From positions 194,750,370-194,814,369 of the forward strand of contig CM054115.1 of the NCBI GenBank assembly GCA_028673005.1: a stretch of DNA of 64,000 nucleotides, in the 5' to 3' direction. Both the position numbers and the translations under genes were made by a program. Positions 45,345 to 58,100 of this stretch are shown in pieces. The first letter of the stretch is position 1; each line of letters starts with the position of its first letter. The notes under the pieces were generated by a model. The model was not told where the DNA came from. It did not search any database and worked only from the letters and a program-made list of their open reading frames with translations. Source of the DNA: Tanypteryx hageni (taxonomy: Eukaryota > Arthropoda > Insecta > Odonata > Petaluridae).

Positions 45345-45485
45345 AGACAAAAGAGGATTCTTCCATCATTATCAAACAAAACTGGGCGAGAAGTCTTGGA
45401 ATCGAGAGAGGAAGTGTAAACATTGGACTTTGTTTGCGGAGAGTGTTTACTGTTCTCAGCCCTCCAGAACTTGGCCTAAGGGCAC
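45345..45485 (+). repeat. Dispersed repeat R3, copy 2
   Basis: Matches the reverse complement of 38695-38832. It follows copy A of the hAT-like element after about 45 bp. Confidence 0.8.
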
Positions 45486-45879
45486 ATGCACACGGGGATA
45501 GCAGAGAGGGGAGTCAAGTAGGCAAGTGATTTGCTCCTCGCTACTATCCCCATGTGGACAACAACTTTCCTTGAATCCAGGAGCAAAGCCAGTAGTGGGA
45601 ATAGTTGGGAAGACAGGCAAGTGAATAGGAAGCAGCTCTATTTTTCTGGTGACTTTCCTCCCCCACCACTAAATTTTGTGCTGGTAGGTTACTGGTAGGG
45701 TTGCCAAAAATCTGGTAAAAATAGGGTAAAACCCAAAAAATCCATACCCTACATATGAACAATCTTTTGAGTTTATTGTTGCTGGGTAAAACAGATATTC
45801 AAAGTCAGTTTAATTCACAGTATCGGCTAGCTATATCTAAACATAACAAACAAGTAGATAAAAATAGTATGTATTAAAT

Positions 45880-47520
45880 TTGATTACAAATTGTTTTTGT
45901 GGGACATTAGAATTAGCATTAAGAGAGTATGATGAATCAGATGAGTCACAAAATAAGGGAGGTTTTTATGAGTTAATCCAGTTTAGTTCTGAATTAGATA
46001 AAGACTTAAAAGTTCACCTTAGTCAATCAGCTGTGTTTAAAGGTACGTTTAAAACTATAAAGAATGAGTTGCTGGAATGCATGTTAGAAGTATCCCACAA
46101 AGAAGTTGGCAAAGAAATTAAAAAAGCAGATTGTGTAGCATTGATAACTGATGAAACTACTGACGTGTCATGTCAATTTCAGTTAGTTATTGTGTTACAT
46201 TACATCGTAGATCGAAAACTGGTAGAAAGGTTCTTGAATTTCGTTAATCCTGATGGACATAATGTTCATGCAATTGCAGATTGTATTTTAAAACAACTCA
46301 ACCCCCTAATTGGTGACAGTCCGAATAAACTTATAGCACAAAGTTTTGATAGTGCTTCTGTTATGAGTGGATGTTTAAATGGCATTCAGAAACTGATAAA
46401 AGACAAGTATCAACTTGCTAATTTCGTTCACTGTTATGCCAACCAGCTGAATCTCATTATGTCTAACGCAGTGTCCATCAACCGCCAAACCCATATCTTT
46501 TTTGCACAGTTGTCTGGAATCTGTTCATTTTTTCTAATTCACTCCAAAGTACAAAAGTGTTGGATGACGTTGTAGAGAGAAGATTTTCCTGGATATCACA
46601 GACCAGATGTAATTTCCATTCTCATGGAGTCAGCACATTATGAATATAGGAAAGAACTCATAATGGTTATGGAAATTATTAAAAACAGTGATGACATAAA
46701 GCTGCAGTCTAATATAACACAAGTGGGTGCATATAAATGTAGGCTGAAAGAAAATAACTTCATCTTTGGGATAACACTTTTTCACTGGATAATGCCTCAC
46801 GTGGAGTCAGGTTCAAAAACGAATCACTGATCCAGTTAAAGTACAGTAAGCAATGCAGCATTTTTAGAATAGCATACAGACAGTCAGAAACCAAGTTAAT
46901 GTGATTACCGAACAGGTTGACGTCAAGTTAGAAAATGAAGAATAAGAAATTTGACCAAAAAGACTGCTGATCATTGACAGCAACTCTGCCTGCAGGAAAG
47001 GAGAAAGTAAAGAAGTTTGTGACATCATAACCACAGAAATAAAATATAGATTTCAATTTACTGGACATCTCATAGCTACGAATCTATTTGTGGTCAAAGA
47101 ATTTTATAATTACAGCAAAAAATTCCCTGACACATATCTCATTGTCAGTAAAATAATTGAAAAGTATCCTTTTTTGGAAAAAAGAGACTGAAGAGAGAAC
47201 TTCAAATTTTTTATGAAAGAGAGGAATTGAGAGCAGTTTCTGCTGTGGTACCATTTCTGTCGCTATTTTTGGGTGATGATTTGTGTGAAAAATTTCAAAG
47301 GACACTAAAGCTTTTAAAAGTGTTGATCATGATACCAATGTCGACATCAGAAGCAGAAGGGTGTTTTTAAATGATGAAAAGAATAAAGACTTTTCTTAGA
47401 AATAGTATGAAAGAAGAAACACTACCTAAGTGCTTGAGGCATGCTATTGTGTGAAAAAACCTTTAAAATAACATAGATACCTTCAACAGAAAAGTTATTG
47501 ATTTACTTTCTAACAAGAAA
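45880..47520 (+). pseudogene. hAT transposase (DUF4371/ZMYM1-like), decayed
   Basis: The first 231 codons (45880-46575) are open: GGFYELIQFSSELDKDLKVH, ALITDETTDVSCQFQLVIVL (catalytic Asp in DETTD), DGHNVHAIADCILKQL, IAQSFDSASVMSGCLNGIQK (second Asp) and FVHCYANQLNLIMSNAVS. Then come broken pieces (46624 YEYRKELIMVMEIIK) and near 47320-47430 the C-terminal motif VLIMIPMSTSEAEGCF (Glu of SEAE) with MMKRIKTFLRNSM. The N-terminal zinc finger is missing. At 47680-47697 the minus strand reads CAGTGGCAGCCGGTGG, a typical hAT right end; no left end was matched. It belongs to the same broad group as the 33572-35965 gene but is not a copy. Confidence 0.8.
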
Positions 47521-47699
47521 GATCGCTGAATTAACTTTATTTACCACTCATTTTAGCTGCAAGGCATTTTTTTCATCTACTCGCTACTGTACATTTTTCA
47601 GTAAGTAAAAAATTAAATAGTTTTTTGTATTATAATTTTAGGTTTTTTAAACATATGTTGACCCTACCAGTTGAAACAACCACCGGCTGCCACTGGAAT

Positions 47700-48199
47700 T
47701 AAGGATTATGTAGCTTTTAAAAATAATAAATGAGCTGTATACATAATTTGTCTTATGAAATTCATCAAATAATTAAAAACATGCTAGAAAGGAGTATTTT
47801 GTCTTTTTAATAATTTAATTGTCTTTATTTTTTATTGTTTGGTTTCACAATTGTTTTCAGATATGAATAATTTGGACATTTCAAACTTAATCCACTCGTA
47901 TATATCTTATTTGAATGTTACATAATACTCCAATTTTCTATTATATTATCCATGTTTACTTTCATATATTTTATAGGTATTTAGAAAATTATTTTTTCAG
48001 GTGGAGTTTACTTGGTCACCAAAATGATTGTTTACTTGTACCAAATTCTTATAAACCCTTTTGCCTAAATTTTTGCAATGGAGCCAGAAAAGAAGTGTAA
48101 AAACATCAAGCAATGATAGTGATGATATAGAAAAAAGAGAATTTAAAAGATATTGTTATGGCCATGAGGTGGCAAGCCTGTTTGGCCACCTGGCAAACA
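47700..48199. other. No gene recognised
   Basis: AT-rich stretch between the hAT end and the LINE 3' end. Short frames carry no recognised domain. Confidence 0.5.
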
Positions 48200-48905
48200 A
48201 ATAGTAATAATAATTCTTTATTTCAAAAGACCATATAATTTGCAAAAATGTAGGTACCTATAGGACTTGTCACAATGTTTAATACATGATAAAGACTAAT
48301 TTATATGTATTTGATATTTATAATAATTTATAATAATAGACTAATGTTTATCCCTTGTCTGACAAAAATTTGGTCACATCATAGTAACATCTTAGTAATA
48401 ATACAGTAGAACCTCCCATTAACGAATGTCAAGGGACCCAATTTTTCACCTGTTCGTTAATCAGGAGTTCGTTGCTCGGAGGGTATTGCGGCACTGCATA
48501 CCTTAAGGGGCTGTTAGATTATTCGCAGGGAGCACGACTATCTGTGACTCCTCGGCGCGGCTGAAAGCGATCTGGTTTCGGTCCAAAGGATAAGTCAAAG
48601 ATGCCGCAAAAGACATTGAAAATAATCTGCAACGTAACATTTCCCGTATCTAAATGACAAATTCCGTACATTTCTCGTACCATTTAAATTAACTCTACAA
48701 TTCCCGTATTGTTTGCCACCATGTTTTAAGAAGAAACTATGTAAAAACCTTTACTGAAATGCAGCGATGATGCCTTTTCTCGACAAAATGTTACGTTAGA
48801 ATTTACGCATAATTCGCAGGAATATTGATGTTCAATGTGTTACCTTTACGTTTTGTAGAAACTTGGAGCTAACATCCAGATCTTATAATAAAATATGGCT
48901 GTGAT

Positions 48906-50557
48906 CTAATTTGGCGACTCCATCCTCAGCAATATGACTCCGGTCCTATCAACTAGATTCAGGAAGCAGACAATAATTTGAGAAAATCTTTTTAAAATAA
49001 TTTTTATTTTTAAAACAAAAAAATCATTTTTTGTAAAAAACGAATCAATCGTCTTTTTCTTTAAATTATTTCTTCCCTCTCGAAGAACCGCCCTTTCCAC
49101 TTCCCTGAATGCGCTCATGGCATTCTTGGAGCATCCCTCAGCAGAGAGTAAGAATGCTTCTATCTTGTCTAAAGCAGCACTCACTTCACGGAACTTGGGT
49201 TTCACAACCTCCTCCTCATTGTCCTCTTCAGTATCCATGGAGGTTATTCCCGCTCCTTCCCCCTCCTTGCTTTCAACTCCCGCTCTTTCGTCCCCCTCGC
49301 TTTCAACGGAACACGTCATTATATTTTCGTCCACATCAACGAAGTCATCGAAAGATATGCTTCGTATAGCAAACCTATCCTGCAGTTCTTCCCAATATTC
49401 ATCCTCTGGGGCCACTCCTTCTTCACTATCGGATTCCGCTTGGCAAAATCCTGCCTTAGCGAAACAATTTTTGATTGCCGAAGGTGAAACGGCATCCCAG
49501 CAAAGGCAGAGACGCTGCATGGCCTGCAGAAGATTCCATTTAAGGCGAGTTGGGTTACTGCAATCATCCATCCTATGCATTAAATACTGCACCAATTGGC
49601 GCCAGTACGCCCTCTTTACCTGGGATATGACCCCTGGTCCAGCGGCTGTAACCGGCTTGTGCAGTTGGCCGGGAGGAAAATCACCCTCACATTTTTTAAA
49701 TTAATCCCCTCCAAATTATGGGCTGTGCAACGATCGAGGAAGAGCAGAATCTTTCTGTTCTGTCCTCCCATTCGCACATCGACCTCGACGAGCCACTCCC
49801 GAAATATGACGGCCGTCATCCAAGAATTCCTGTTGTTGTAGTAGGGGCATGGAAGTCGCCTAACATTTTTAAAACACCGGGGTTTCCCAAATTTCCCGAT
49901 TACGAGCGGTGGTAACTTCACCGACCCGTCGCTGTTGGCGCAAAACACCACCGTAAACCTTTCTTTGCTCATCTTCCCCCCGTGGCAATATTCTCCCTTC
50001 ACATTTAGGGTGCGGTCGGGGAGCAGATTGTAAAAAAATCCCGCCTCGTCTGCGTTAAAAATGTCTTCTGGCTGGTAGTTTCCCATTAATCTCGGAAACC
50101 TTTCCCTCCAACTCTCTTCAATCCCAGGATCAACAGCTGCCTCCTCCTCAGAAATTTTTAAAGTGGCCAAGTTCTACCTCTTTTTAAACTTATGTAGCCA
50201 CCCGTTGGAAGCTTGGAAATCTTCAATTCCCAAACGAAGGGCTATTTCCCTTGCCTTCTCCTGTAGGAGGGGCCCTGAGATGGGAATTAGTTTTGTTCGT
50301 GCTTGGGACAACCAATTAAAAACCCTCTGATCTAGCTCATCGCTAACTCCAGTCCGGACTCGTTTTCTGGCGGGATCTAGCTGCTGAGCGTTGATGATCT
50401 CATTCCGTTGCTTAATAATTGTAGACAAAGTAGAAGCCGGAATGTTAAATCGGCGAGCGACTTCTGCCTTCTTCCTTCCCCGGGCAACAGCTTCTAATAT
50501 TTCTATTTTTTGTTGGACAGAAAGCTGTCGCCGCTTGAAACCACAATTAGTGGACAT
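48906..50557 (-). pseudogene. Tigger transposase, one stop and one frameshift
   Basis: ATG at 50557 (MSTNCGFKRRQLSVQQKIEI). The pogo/CENP-B N-terminal helix-turn-helix (EVARRFNIPASTLSTIIKQR) and CENP-B domain (LLQEKAREIALRLGIEDFQA, NGWLHKFKKR) are followed by an in-frame TAG (50171-50173). The DDE domain continues in the same frame with IFNADEAGFFYNLLPD (first Asp), FCANSDGSVKLPPLVIGKFG, KILLFLDRCTAH (second Asp) and LQPLDQG (third Asp, the DDD signature of Tigger). A frameshift near 49600-49640 leads to MDDCSNPTRLKWNLLQAMQR and an acidic C-terminal tail ending IDSFFTKN. Only these two lesions are visible, so the copy is among the youngest in the window. Confidence 0.9.
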
Positions 50558-50999
50558 GGCCTCTATAATTATGAATAAATAAAAGTTAATATTCCACAAA
50601 AATGACACTTAATAGTTCAAATCATAATAAATACATAAATAATAACAATACATGTGAAATTTCGCAACAGCGTAATTACCATAAATTATTTTCAATGAAA
50701 ATAACGGGAGTATACAAGCAAAACTTTTAGAACGCAATTGAAGCAAAATTTTTAATAAGTGATGCTGTAAAAGAAGGGACCTAGAATTAAAGTTAGCCCT
50801 CCATTCAGGAGCAGTCTGAGGTACTGTACGTTAATGTTCATTGAGATATTTACTAAATACATTTTAATTTATTCATTGCTCCGTAAAAATTATTGATAAT
50901 GAAGAATTAAAAGGAATGCCATCGAGATTCTAGCCTGTTCCTATATATAAATTGGTATCCAATATTTATTCACTTGCAAGTAAAGCATAGATAAATGAT

Positions 51000-51071
51000 C
51001 GGAATAGCCCCTCCAAAACTTCGGCGCCCCGGGTATCTGCCCGGCTCACCCGTAGCTCGGGCCAGCCCTGC
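51000..51071 (-). repeat. hAT terminal fragment
   Basis: The minus strand reads CAGGGCTGGCCCGAGCTACG, GGTGAGCCGGGCAGATACCC, GGGGCGCCGAAG, a GC-rich CAGGGC...GGGGCGCC end of the hAT kind, abruptly unlike its AT-rich neighbours. No second end was found. Confidence 0.45.
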
Positions 51072-52626
51072 CTCCATTTATGCGACAGTTGTTCCCTTCC
51101 CTTCTCCTCCCACTCCAGATCTATGCTGAGCGTCGCCTGACTCATTTTGTTTACCGTTGTTTACAGATGACCTTTCTCCTCCTCTTCCCCCACTTCGTCA
51201 TCCTAATCAAGCATCACGATTCATTCATCCGCTCCGTACTCACTCTCACGCTACCCCCAAAAGAAGAAACTCGCAATCCAATACTACCCAACCCAACCCT
51301 TATGCAAAAGAAGGTTGGCAACAAGGAGCAAATGAAAATAGTAAACTTAAAATCTATAAACCACCCTAGGAATACCAATAAAAAATTATTTGGTCTATCG
51401 TAAGCTTTGATGCGAAAAAATTATTCTCGTAAGAGCGAAAAATTAGCTCATTAAATGAAAAACTAGCATGTAAAAGCCTATCTCATATAAGCCAAAACTC
51501 GTAACGCGATTGCTCGTATAGCGAAGGATAAGTGTACTATTAAATTTAATATTATCATGTTCACATCACAAGCAAACGTAGCCATGTTGGCTGACCGGTT
51601 ACAAACTAACATCTACATGATGATAGCAGGGGATGCATACCTTGAAATGCAAGTTAAGAGCTGAAATTTAGTCTTGTACTGCAGCGGTTTTTCTCGCAAA
51701 AAGCGTCGCCTTAACAAGACTACCACTGCCTCGAATATCTCAGGCGTAGTTGCTTCTATTGCAACGGCTTTCGTTAAGTAACCTTTAAACATTACAACTC
51801 ATATTTTTATAATGGTGTTTAATATTAAACTATTGGTCTACAGGCAATATTATCATGATTACTTCACACACAAGCATATATATGCTGATGAGTGACAAAC
51901 TTACCTTGAAAAGTGAATAGCTGAAATTTCGTATTTTCAAGCTATTATCGGACCGCAACAGAATATCTCCAGCATAGATGCTTTTCTTGTAATGCAACGA
52001 CTTTTCGCTCAATGTCACCTTTCCTTCAAATCACAATCACCACTAAGCACAATGTTACCTTTCACTTTATTCATACAGAAGCGCGGAGAAACGTCATTAC
52101 AAGGGTGCTATGATTGGATTACTGAAAGCTCAATTCTAATTGGCCCTTGGTATTTCCAACCCATGCGTATGAGAAAAATATGCATCCGGCGAGCAAAATT
52201 TCGTTCTCAAGAGGTCAACATAAAAGGAAGGGGCCGTTTCACCTGTTCGTTGCTCGGAGGTTTTCGTAGTGCAGGAGTTCGTACTAAAGAGGTCGCAATG
52301 TATGCTTTTTAATACAAGGTTGACGGGACCGCCGTCATTTGTTCGTAAATCGGAGGTCTTCGCAGTAAAGGAGTTCGTTAGGAGGAGGTTTTACTGTAAT
52401 TTTTTAATTCTTTATTAAATTTACCAAGTGAGGGAATGCCCTTTAATGACTTGGGTAAGGCATTATAGATTTTAGTCCCCATAGCAGCAGGGCTTCTATG
52501 AGAAATATGCCTCTTGTTACAACATACATGGATGTTTAATTGGCCTCTAGTAAAGTGTTTGTGCAAATCACTGTTTGCACTAAATAGATTTAAGTTTTTC
52601 TTTATAAATGTAGCTAAATTATATAT

Positions 52627-53642
52627 TACGGTAAATACCCGCATATAATGTGCACTTTTTTTCCGAAATATTTGAGTTTAAAATTAGGATGTGTGTTATA
52701 CGAGGGTACATAATCTTCCTATTTTCATTTGACCCCATATTTCCACAATTTCGGCACAGTAATTACTGCCCGGGTATCCTCATATTTTTATTGGTAATTT
52801 TTATGAAAAGTAAGATAGATAATAGTAAAAATTTATTAACTAATTCTATAAACATACATTAATTAGATATGAAAAGAATGAATTCAGTATTTATTCATTT
52901 TAAAAGCCAGAAATTCTTCGTCACTGGACCATTCTTCTTCGATATTGTTATAGGATCCTCATCTTAAGCATGACGTCACCCTACACCAGCGCCCGGCCTG
53001 GTGGTGAGCTACTGGTGCTACTTACAATTAGAAACAATGGAGCTGATGTCTTTGAGTATGCTGGGAGTTGATGCTTCTTGTAGAACTAAAAAAAGTTATC
53101 GTTCCCAACCTTTCTCTCAGCATTCATACGAGATTTATTCTTGATTCTTAGAGTCTGTAGTTAATTATGGTTATTTGCTATCGTGTTTACGTGCTCCCGA
53201 GTGTTCTAATAAGGGTAAAACTGAAGGTTGGACGAACCTGTCCACCTCAGGCGTGACAAAAATGTATGTAAAAACATAGGATTATCATCATTCCTTCATT
53301 TTATTAGCTCAAAAAATGTCATATGCCCTACTATGAAATTAATATAATTCGATTTATTGTGTATATCCTAATATCACCTTGTAAGTAAACATAGAGTATG
53401 TAATGATAGAGTTAGCTGACGTTCTTTTGGAACGTTATTCGAAAATTTCATTTCGCACTTTCATTATGTTACCAATACATAATACCAATAATTCGATCAT
53501 TGCCTTAGAACACGTTACACCATCTACTTTATTCTGAAATGGTAACGATAAAAAAAATCTGTGTGCACTATACAGAAAAATCATAATTACGAGGCTGAAA
53601 ACCCTCCTGCATGTTATACGAGGGTATGCATTGTACGGTATA
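52627..53642 (-). mobile_element. Tigger-derived MITE about 1.0 kb
   Basis: Left end TTACGGTAAATACCCGCATA and right end (inverted) ATACCGTACAATGCATACCC share the CGGTA..ATACCC..ATATAA..GTGC layout known for some Tigger elements. Both carry gttatacgagggta a little inward. On the minus strand about 52955-52895 reads IEEEWSSDEEFLAFKMNKY then a stop, the usual acidic end of such transposases. Only the C terminus survives. It splits the LINE open frame between SVH and YNLATF. Confidence 0.7.
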
Positions 53643-54545
53643 TGCACGGAATAGAGTAAATTTAATTTTTTAAATATGGGTTTGCAATGAGTTCTAGGTG
53701 ATGCACCAAGCATACATCTTATTACCTTCTTTTGGATGAGAAATATTTTATGCAACATTACTGGGGATGAGCCCCAGAAAATAATACCATATGTAGCTCT
53801 AGACAGGAAATTTCCATAATAAATGGATTTTAATACATGTACAGAGACTGTATCTATAATGAACCTTATACTGTAGAGGGTTGAATGTAATTTTGGACTT
53901 AAATTAGAAATATGTGTCAACCAGTTTCCTGTCTGCTCAATAAGAAGGCCTAAGAACTTAGTATTTGTAATTGGAGTAATGACAGTTATTAATTGAAGGT
54001 TTAAAAGTATCTAGTTAAGGTATATGGTTAAAGAAGATCATATGGGTTTTATTACAATTTTAAAATAGCTTATTACTAACACACCAATCCCAGATGTTAT
54101 TTAATATATTTTGCCTTTTTTCTTTAAGTAATTGCACATTTTTTGATGAAACAAGAAAACTAGTATCATCTGCAAATATGACAGTTTCTACATTTGGGCT
54201 TTTAATAATTAATGGTAAGTCGTTTATGTAGATTAAAAAATGAATAAGTCCTAATAATGACCCCTGTGGAACACCTATTGTTGTATTACTCAAAATGGAT
54301 GAACTTCTCGTATTATTCAACTTTAGTGTTACCTGTTGTGAATGCTTTAGAAGATAAGAGGTTAGCCAGTCAAGGGCTATATCCCAAATTCCTATTTGTT
54401 TGCATTTGTGTAGAAGAATGGGGTGATCAACCATATCCAAAGCATGACTGAAATATAAGAATAATGCTTAAGTTAAGTTATTACTATTTAAAGAGTTGGA
54501 AATAAATCTTATTGCAGTAAATAAGGCAGATTCGGTATCTCTGAA

Positions 54546-55130
54546 AAGTAGAGACAAAAGAAGAGGTTGGCACACAGCGAGGTTGGCGGCAGTGCGCGCG
54601 TTGAAGTGAAAGTGTAAACAAGGGTGGAAGGACTCATGGATCGCTTGTGGTGTGACATTTTGGTGTCAGAAGTGGGATCGCGAGCTATATCATGCCCATT
54701 GATTGCGGTCGCACTCTTGGGGCGTGTGAACCCTCTTCCGGCAACAACAGCGCCATCGCTATCCTGCGGGCCAGCGCCATATGAGGTTGAAAAGCGGGCA
54801 CAGGGAGCACACGAGGATCTGGCATTATAAACCTCCCGGCGAGGATGGAAGCCATCGGGGAGACACTCCGAGATTTAGTTGCAGAGATGCGGGGACAACG
54901 AGAGACCTTCCTTGAGGCGCTGCGCTCCCAATCGGCGGCGGTGGACGGCATCCAACATTCCCCTTGTGCCCTGAGCGCCTAGAGCCTGACAGCGATTCCA
55001 GCTTTTGAGGGGGAGCCGAACGAGGACGTAAGCGGTTGGCTGAAAACAATTGCCCAGGTGGGACAGCTGGAAGGATGGGAGCCGAGGGACCACTTGCGAG
55101 CTGTGCTGGCCAAAATCTCGGGGGTTGCTT
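54546..55130 (+). pseudogene. Gypsy-type leader and gag start
   Basis: GC-rich DNA after the 5' end of the LINE. TTTTGGTGTCAGAAGTGGGA at 54657-54676 looks like an LTR-retrotransposon primer-binding site. From ATG 54845 it reads MEAIGETLRDLVAEMRGQRE, TFLEALRSQSAAVDGI, an in-frame stop (54980), then AIPAFEGEPNEDVSGWLKTI then AQVG, HLRAVLAKISGVA. The F.G...ED...WL and L.AVL.KL.G.A pattern is that of retrotransposon gag. It is cut off at 55130 by another element and continues at 60549. No LTR could be delimited. Confidence 0.65.
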
Positions 55131-58100
55131 AGGGGTCGTCCTTAAATTATGTAAGGCCATTTTCGGTTTTTTTTGACCCCTCCCCTTTGTATGGTCAGTA
55201 AGATATGAACCTTCCCTCTCCCCGTATTACATAATTATCTGTGCTTTCATACATATCAAACTGGCACCTTTTTCTAAAATAGAAGAAAGCGCATTTAGGC
55301 TTGTCAAAAGCGTTTTTCAGTACGATTACCGATCAGTTCAATTAGGTATATGTGCTGAATAAGTAAACTACCTTGAAAGACTAAACTTGTTTTTTTTATT
55401 TTCGTGATTTTCGATAACATACGTACTTTGAACTGAAACAGAAGCATTTTGAAACTCTTATAATCGGTTAATAAACGATTAAATAGTTCTGAAATGACAG
55501 TTTCATTAGTGAGTATTTGCATAATGTCTTCTATGGTGGTCAAGAATAATTAAAATTCTTCCTTCATAAACTAAACTAAAACAAAACGGAATATCTTTTC
55601 TCCTTGCTCATAGAAAAAGAAACAAGCACAATGCGTTAGGATGAGCAAAGCCATATTATTTAAACGTCTCCGAGTAGACATAAAAATTGAAGTTTAAACG
55701 TATGCATCACAGACAATCTTAAAATTAATCATTTGTCCAAGGGTTCTTGAGCCAGCGACTCAATCACGGGTAGTGGACGAGCCGAACCGGTCGCCCCGTT
55801 AGCGTCAGGGTAGTCCTGCCGAGTGTCTAAATCATTCTCTGCGACCAACTCCACATCCTCTGCTCCGGTTTTGTCATCGCGCATGATGGATCGAACTTCT
55901 CGACCTCGCAGCGCCTCTATGCGTACAGGCTTCACTCTCTCGGATGATCGCGAGCTCGAGGAATGTTTGAGGGCCTTAATATGTGAGGTGATTCCCTTCT
56001 TGGTATCAAAGTAATGCCGACAGGTTGAACATGTTCTGCCGCGTAGTTGTGACTGCACTGTTAGACAATAGTAGTCATAAGGCAGATTCGCGAATGCCAC
56101 TCCACCTGGGAGCATCGAAATCTTCAGAGTCTTTGAAAGAGAAGCAGAAATTTTGCATCCTCACTTTCATCGTTGGGTTGCACAGCTATCAGTGACCCTC
56201 CCACCTCATCTTGTTTAATACGGCAAGGAGGCGGAAGGAATCCAGTGGACAGAATAGAGCCCAAGTCACTTCTAAGTGGGCCGCAGCAGGTAGTGTCAGA
56301 GCATTTGGAAATCTGCAATAGATATTGCGATTCACGAACATGAGCCGCAACCAAGCGTCGTCCAACTCTGGGGGCGAGTCGGGGTCCCCACCCGGGTGCT
56401 TGTACTCCGCAATCACGGGATGGTTGTCTATAGCCATCTCACTCCAAATGCTGGCCAGTGTCTCTCCAGCGCTCTAGGTCATCATCGATGGTTTTACCAT
56501 TGCTGTTAAGATGGTCGCCGTATGCATCATGACGCAACATAAGCCCTGAGAGTTGACTACTGAGGGTAGCCATCCTCCTCTCAACTCTATTGAACGCATT
56601 GCAACCAGGTGCATTGATGACAACGAAAATCGCATCAAGATCGCACTCTTTGAATTGCTGAATCGAAAATGCAATAACTTTCGAGTATCTATAACAGAAT
56701 TGGAAAAACACTGTTACACATCCTTATGTATGGAGGACATGAATCGCGCCTTAAAATACGCAGAAAATATCAAAAATTAATTATATGTAGAGGGACGTGT
56801 GGGAAGGTGAGCGAACTAAACTTACCTCGGAGTTTCATCCGGCCCCCCATGAGCAGATATGATGACTACTGGTTTAATGTGATCTCCAACTTTCATTATA
56901 TCGCGAAATTCCAACAGTCGTTCGAAATCAGCTGAGTGACTAGCTGCAGTTGAGGAGTCATGTTTGCCACTCCTTATGGCAATGTAGGTTGGCCCTGAAT
57001 AGCTCACTGCTTCTGGGCTCCCAAGACCTTGCGGTTTAATTTCTATGCCAGTATAGACAGAAAGAATCAGTTTATGTCGCTCCGCTATTACCCAGTCGTG
57101 GTCTGGAAGCTTCACTCTGTACTGGACGTGCATCAGGATTTGGGGACTGCTTTTGCGCCGCTGTCATGTCGATAGGCACCCGTTCCTTGTCGTCATGGGA
57201 TATAAAGGCAACTTGCTGTGGACCAAGCATGGATGCCAACTCTCGGTACCGGATAGACGCTGTGCAAAACCGACCGTCTGGGTGGGCTTTTAGGCTGTCA
57301 CTCTGTGCCCTGCGGAGCCTCACCGGAACGGTCACAATGTCTCTTTCCCTCGAGAGTAGCAGAGTTTTTTGGGAGAAGCCTCACATACGTGGCATTACTT
57401 GATAGTTGAAAACCAATTTCTTGGAGTTCCTCATGCAGGTCGTTTAGTGTCATGCAAGATCTAATCTGCTCCATTCGACGACGTCACGACGTTCATGTGT
57501 GGCCGCGCCGAATGCAGTAATGTCCAAAATCGTTTTCAGAAGGTCCGGCTGGTCCTCCTCAACTCGTGGTTTACCAACTGTTTTACTAAGGCGCAGAGTT
57601 GATGCAGCGGCCGCATTAATAGAGAAGCTCAAAATTTCCTTTGATACTCGGTATTCAGAGGTTTGGTCTTCAATTTTTGCTTCATTTTTGCCTGTTCAGT
57701 TTTAGTTTTTTGTATGTCACTTTGGGATGACTCACCGCCAAGGTTGAAATCCCTGGTGAGAATCTGATTACTCAGCTTACTCTCTAGAGCTCGAATCTTG
57801 GAGGCAACATCGCCTTGAGCGGGCTTTGAAAAATGTCTTTTCAAAATATCTGGCTTGGCTCGTTATGGATCATCTGGATCTTCCTCTGCCAAGTCCTCAG
57901 CAAGTAGCTCAATATTATCTACTGGTGCCTCCTCGGTAGGATGTGTCTGAAGGCGCTAAAGCTGAGGATGGAGAGGGTTTAGTTGTCGTGTTACTTGTAG
58001 GCACAGATTCGCCTCACACCTTGAGTATATTGAACTGAGTGGATGAGCTCGCAGCCTGCTGCTGATCTTGCTTTTCTGTCTAAATCAAACGAAGAAGCAT

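Larger units (their letters stand above)
48404..52396 (-). mobile_element. Tigger element, 3,993 bp, TA target site
   Basis: Ends CAGTAGAACCTCCCATTAAC and (inverted) CAGTAAAACCTCCTCCTAAC, each followed by cgaa, with TA on both sides. A subterminal word cacctgttcgttgctcggagg is shared by both ends. It carries a nearly intact transposase on the minus strand. 50609-52396 is the 5' non-coding part. It includes a hAT-type end at 51000-51071 and a stretch with low-level similarity of its own ends near 52240. Confidence 0.93.
48200..54545 (-). pseudogene. LINE (Jockey/CR1-like), split by Tigger and a MITE
   Basis: Pieces in order on the minus strand: 54440-54060 reverse transcriptase (GIWDIALDWLTSYLLKHSQQ, IGVPQGSLLGLIHFLIYIND, active site FADDTSFL), then 53920-53645 LHSTLYSIRFIIDTVSVHVL, SIYYGNFLSRATYGIIFWGS, RTHCKPIFKKLNLLYSVH. 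After a MITE, 52626-52399 has YNLATFIKKNLNLFSANSDL, TRGQLNIHV and KIYNALPKSLKGIPSL. After the Tigger, 48403-48200 is the 3' untranslated tail with aataataattctttatttca. The pieces abut cleanly when the two insertions are removed. The 5' half is absent. Confidence 0.8.

Noticed and set aside
49109..49704. Plus-strand frames of up to 195 codons
   Set aside because: Shadows of the Tigger transposase on the opposite strand.
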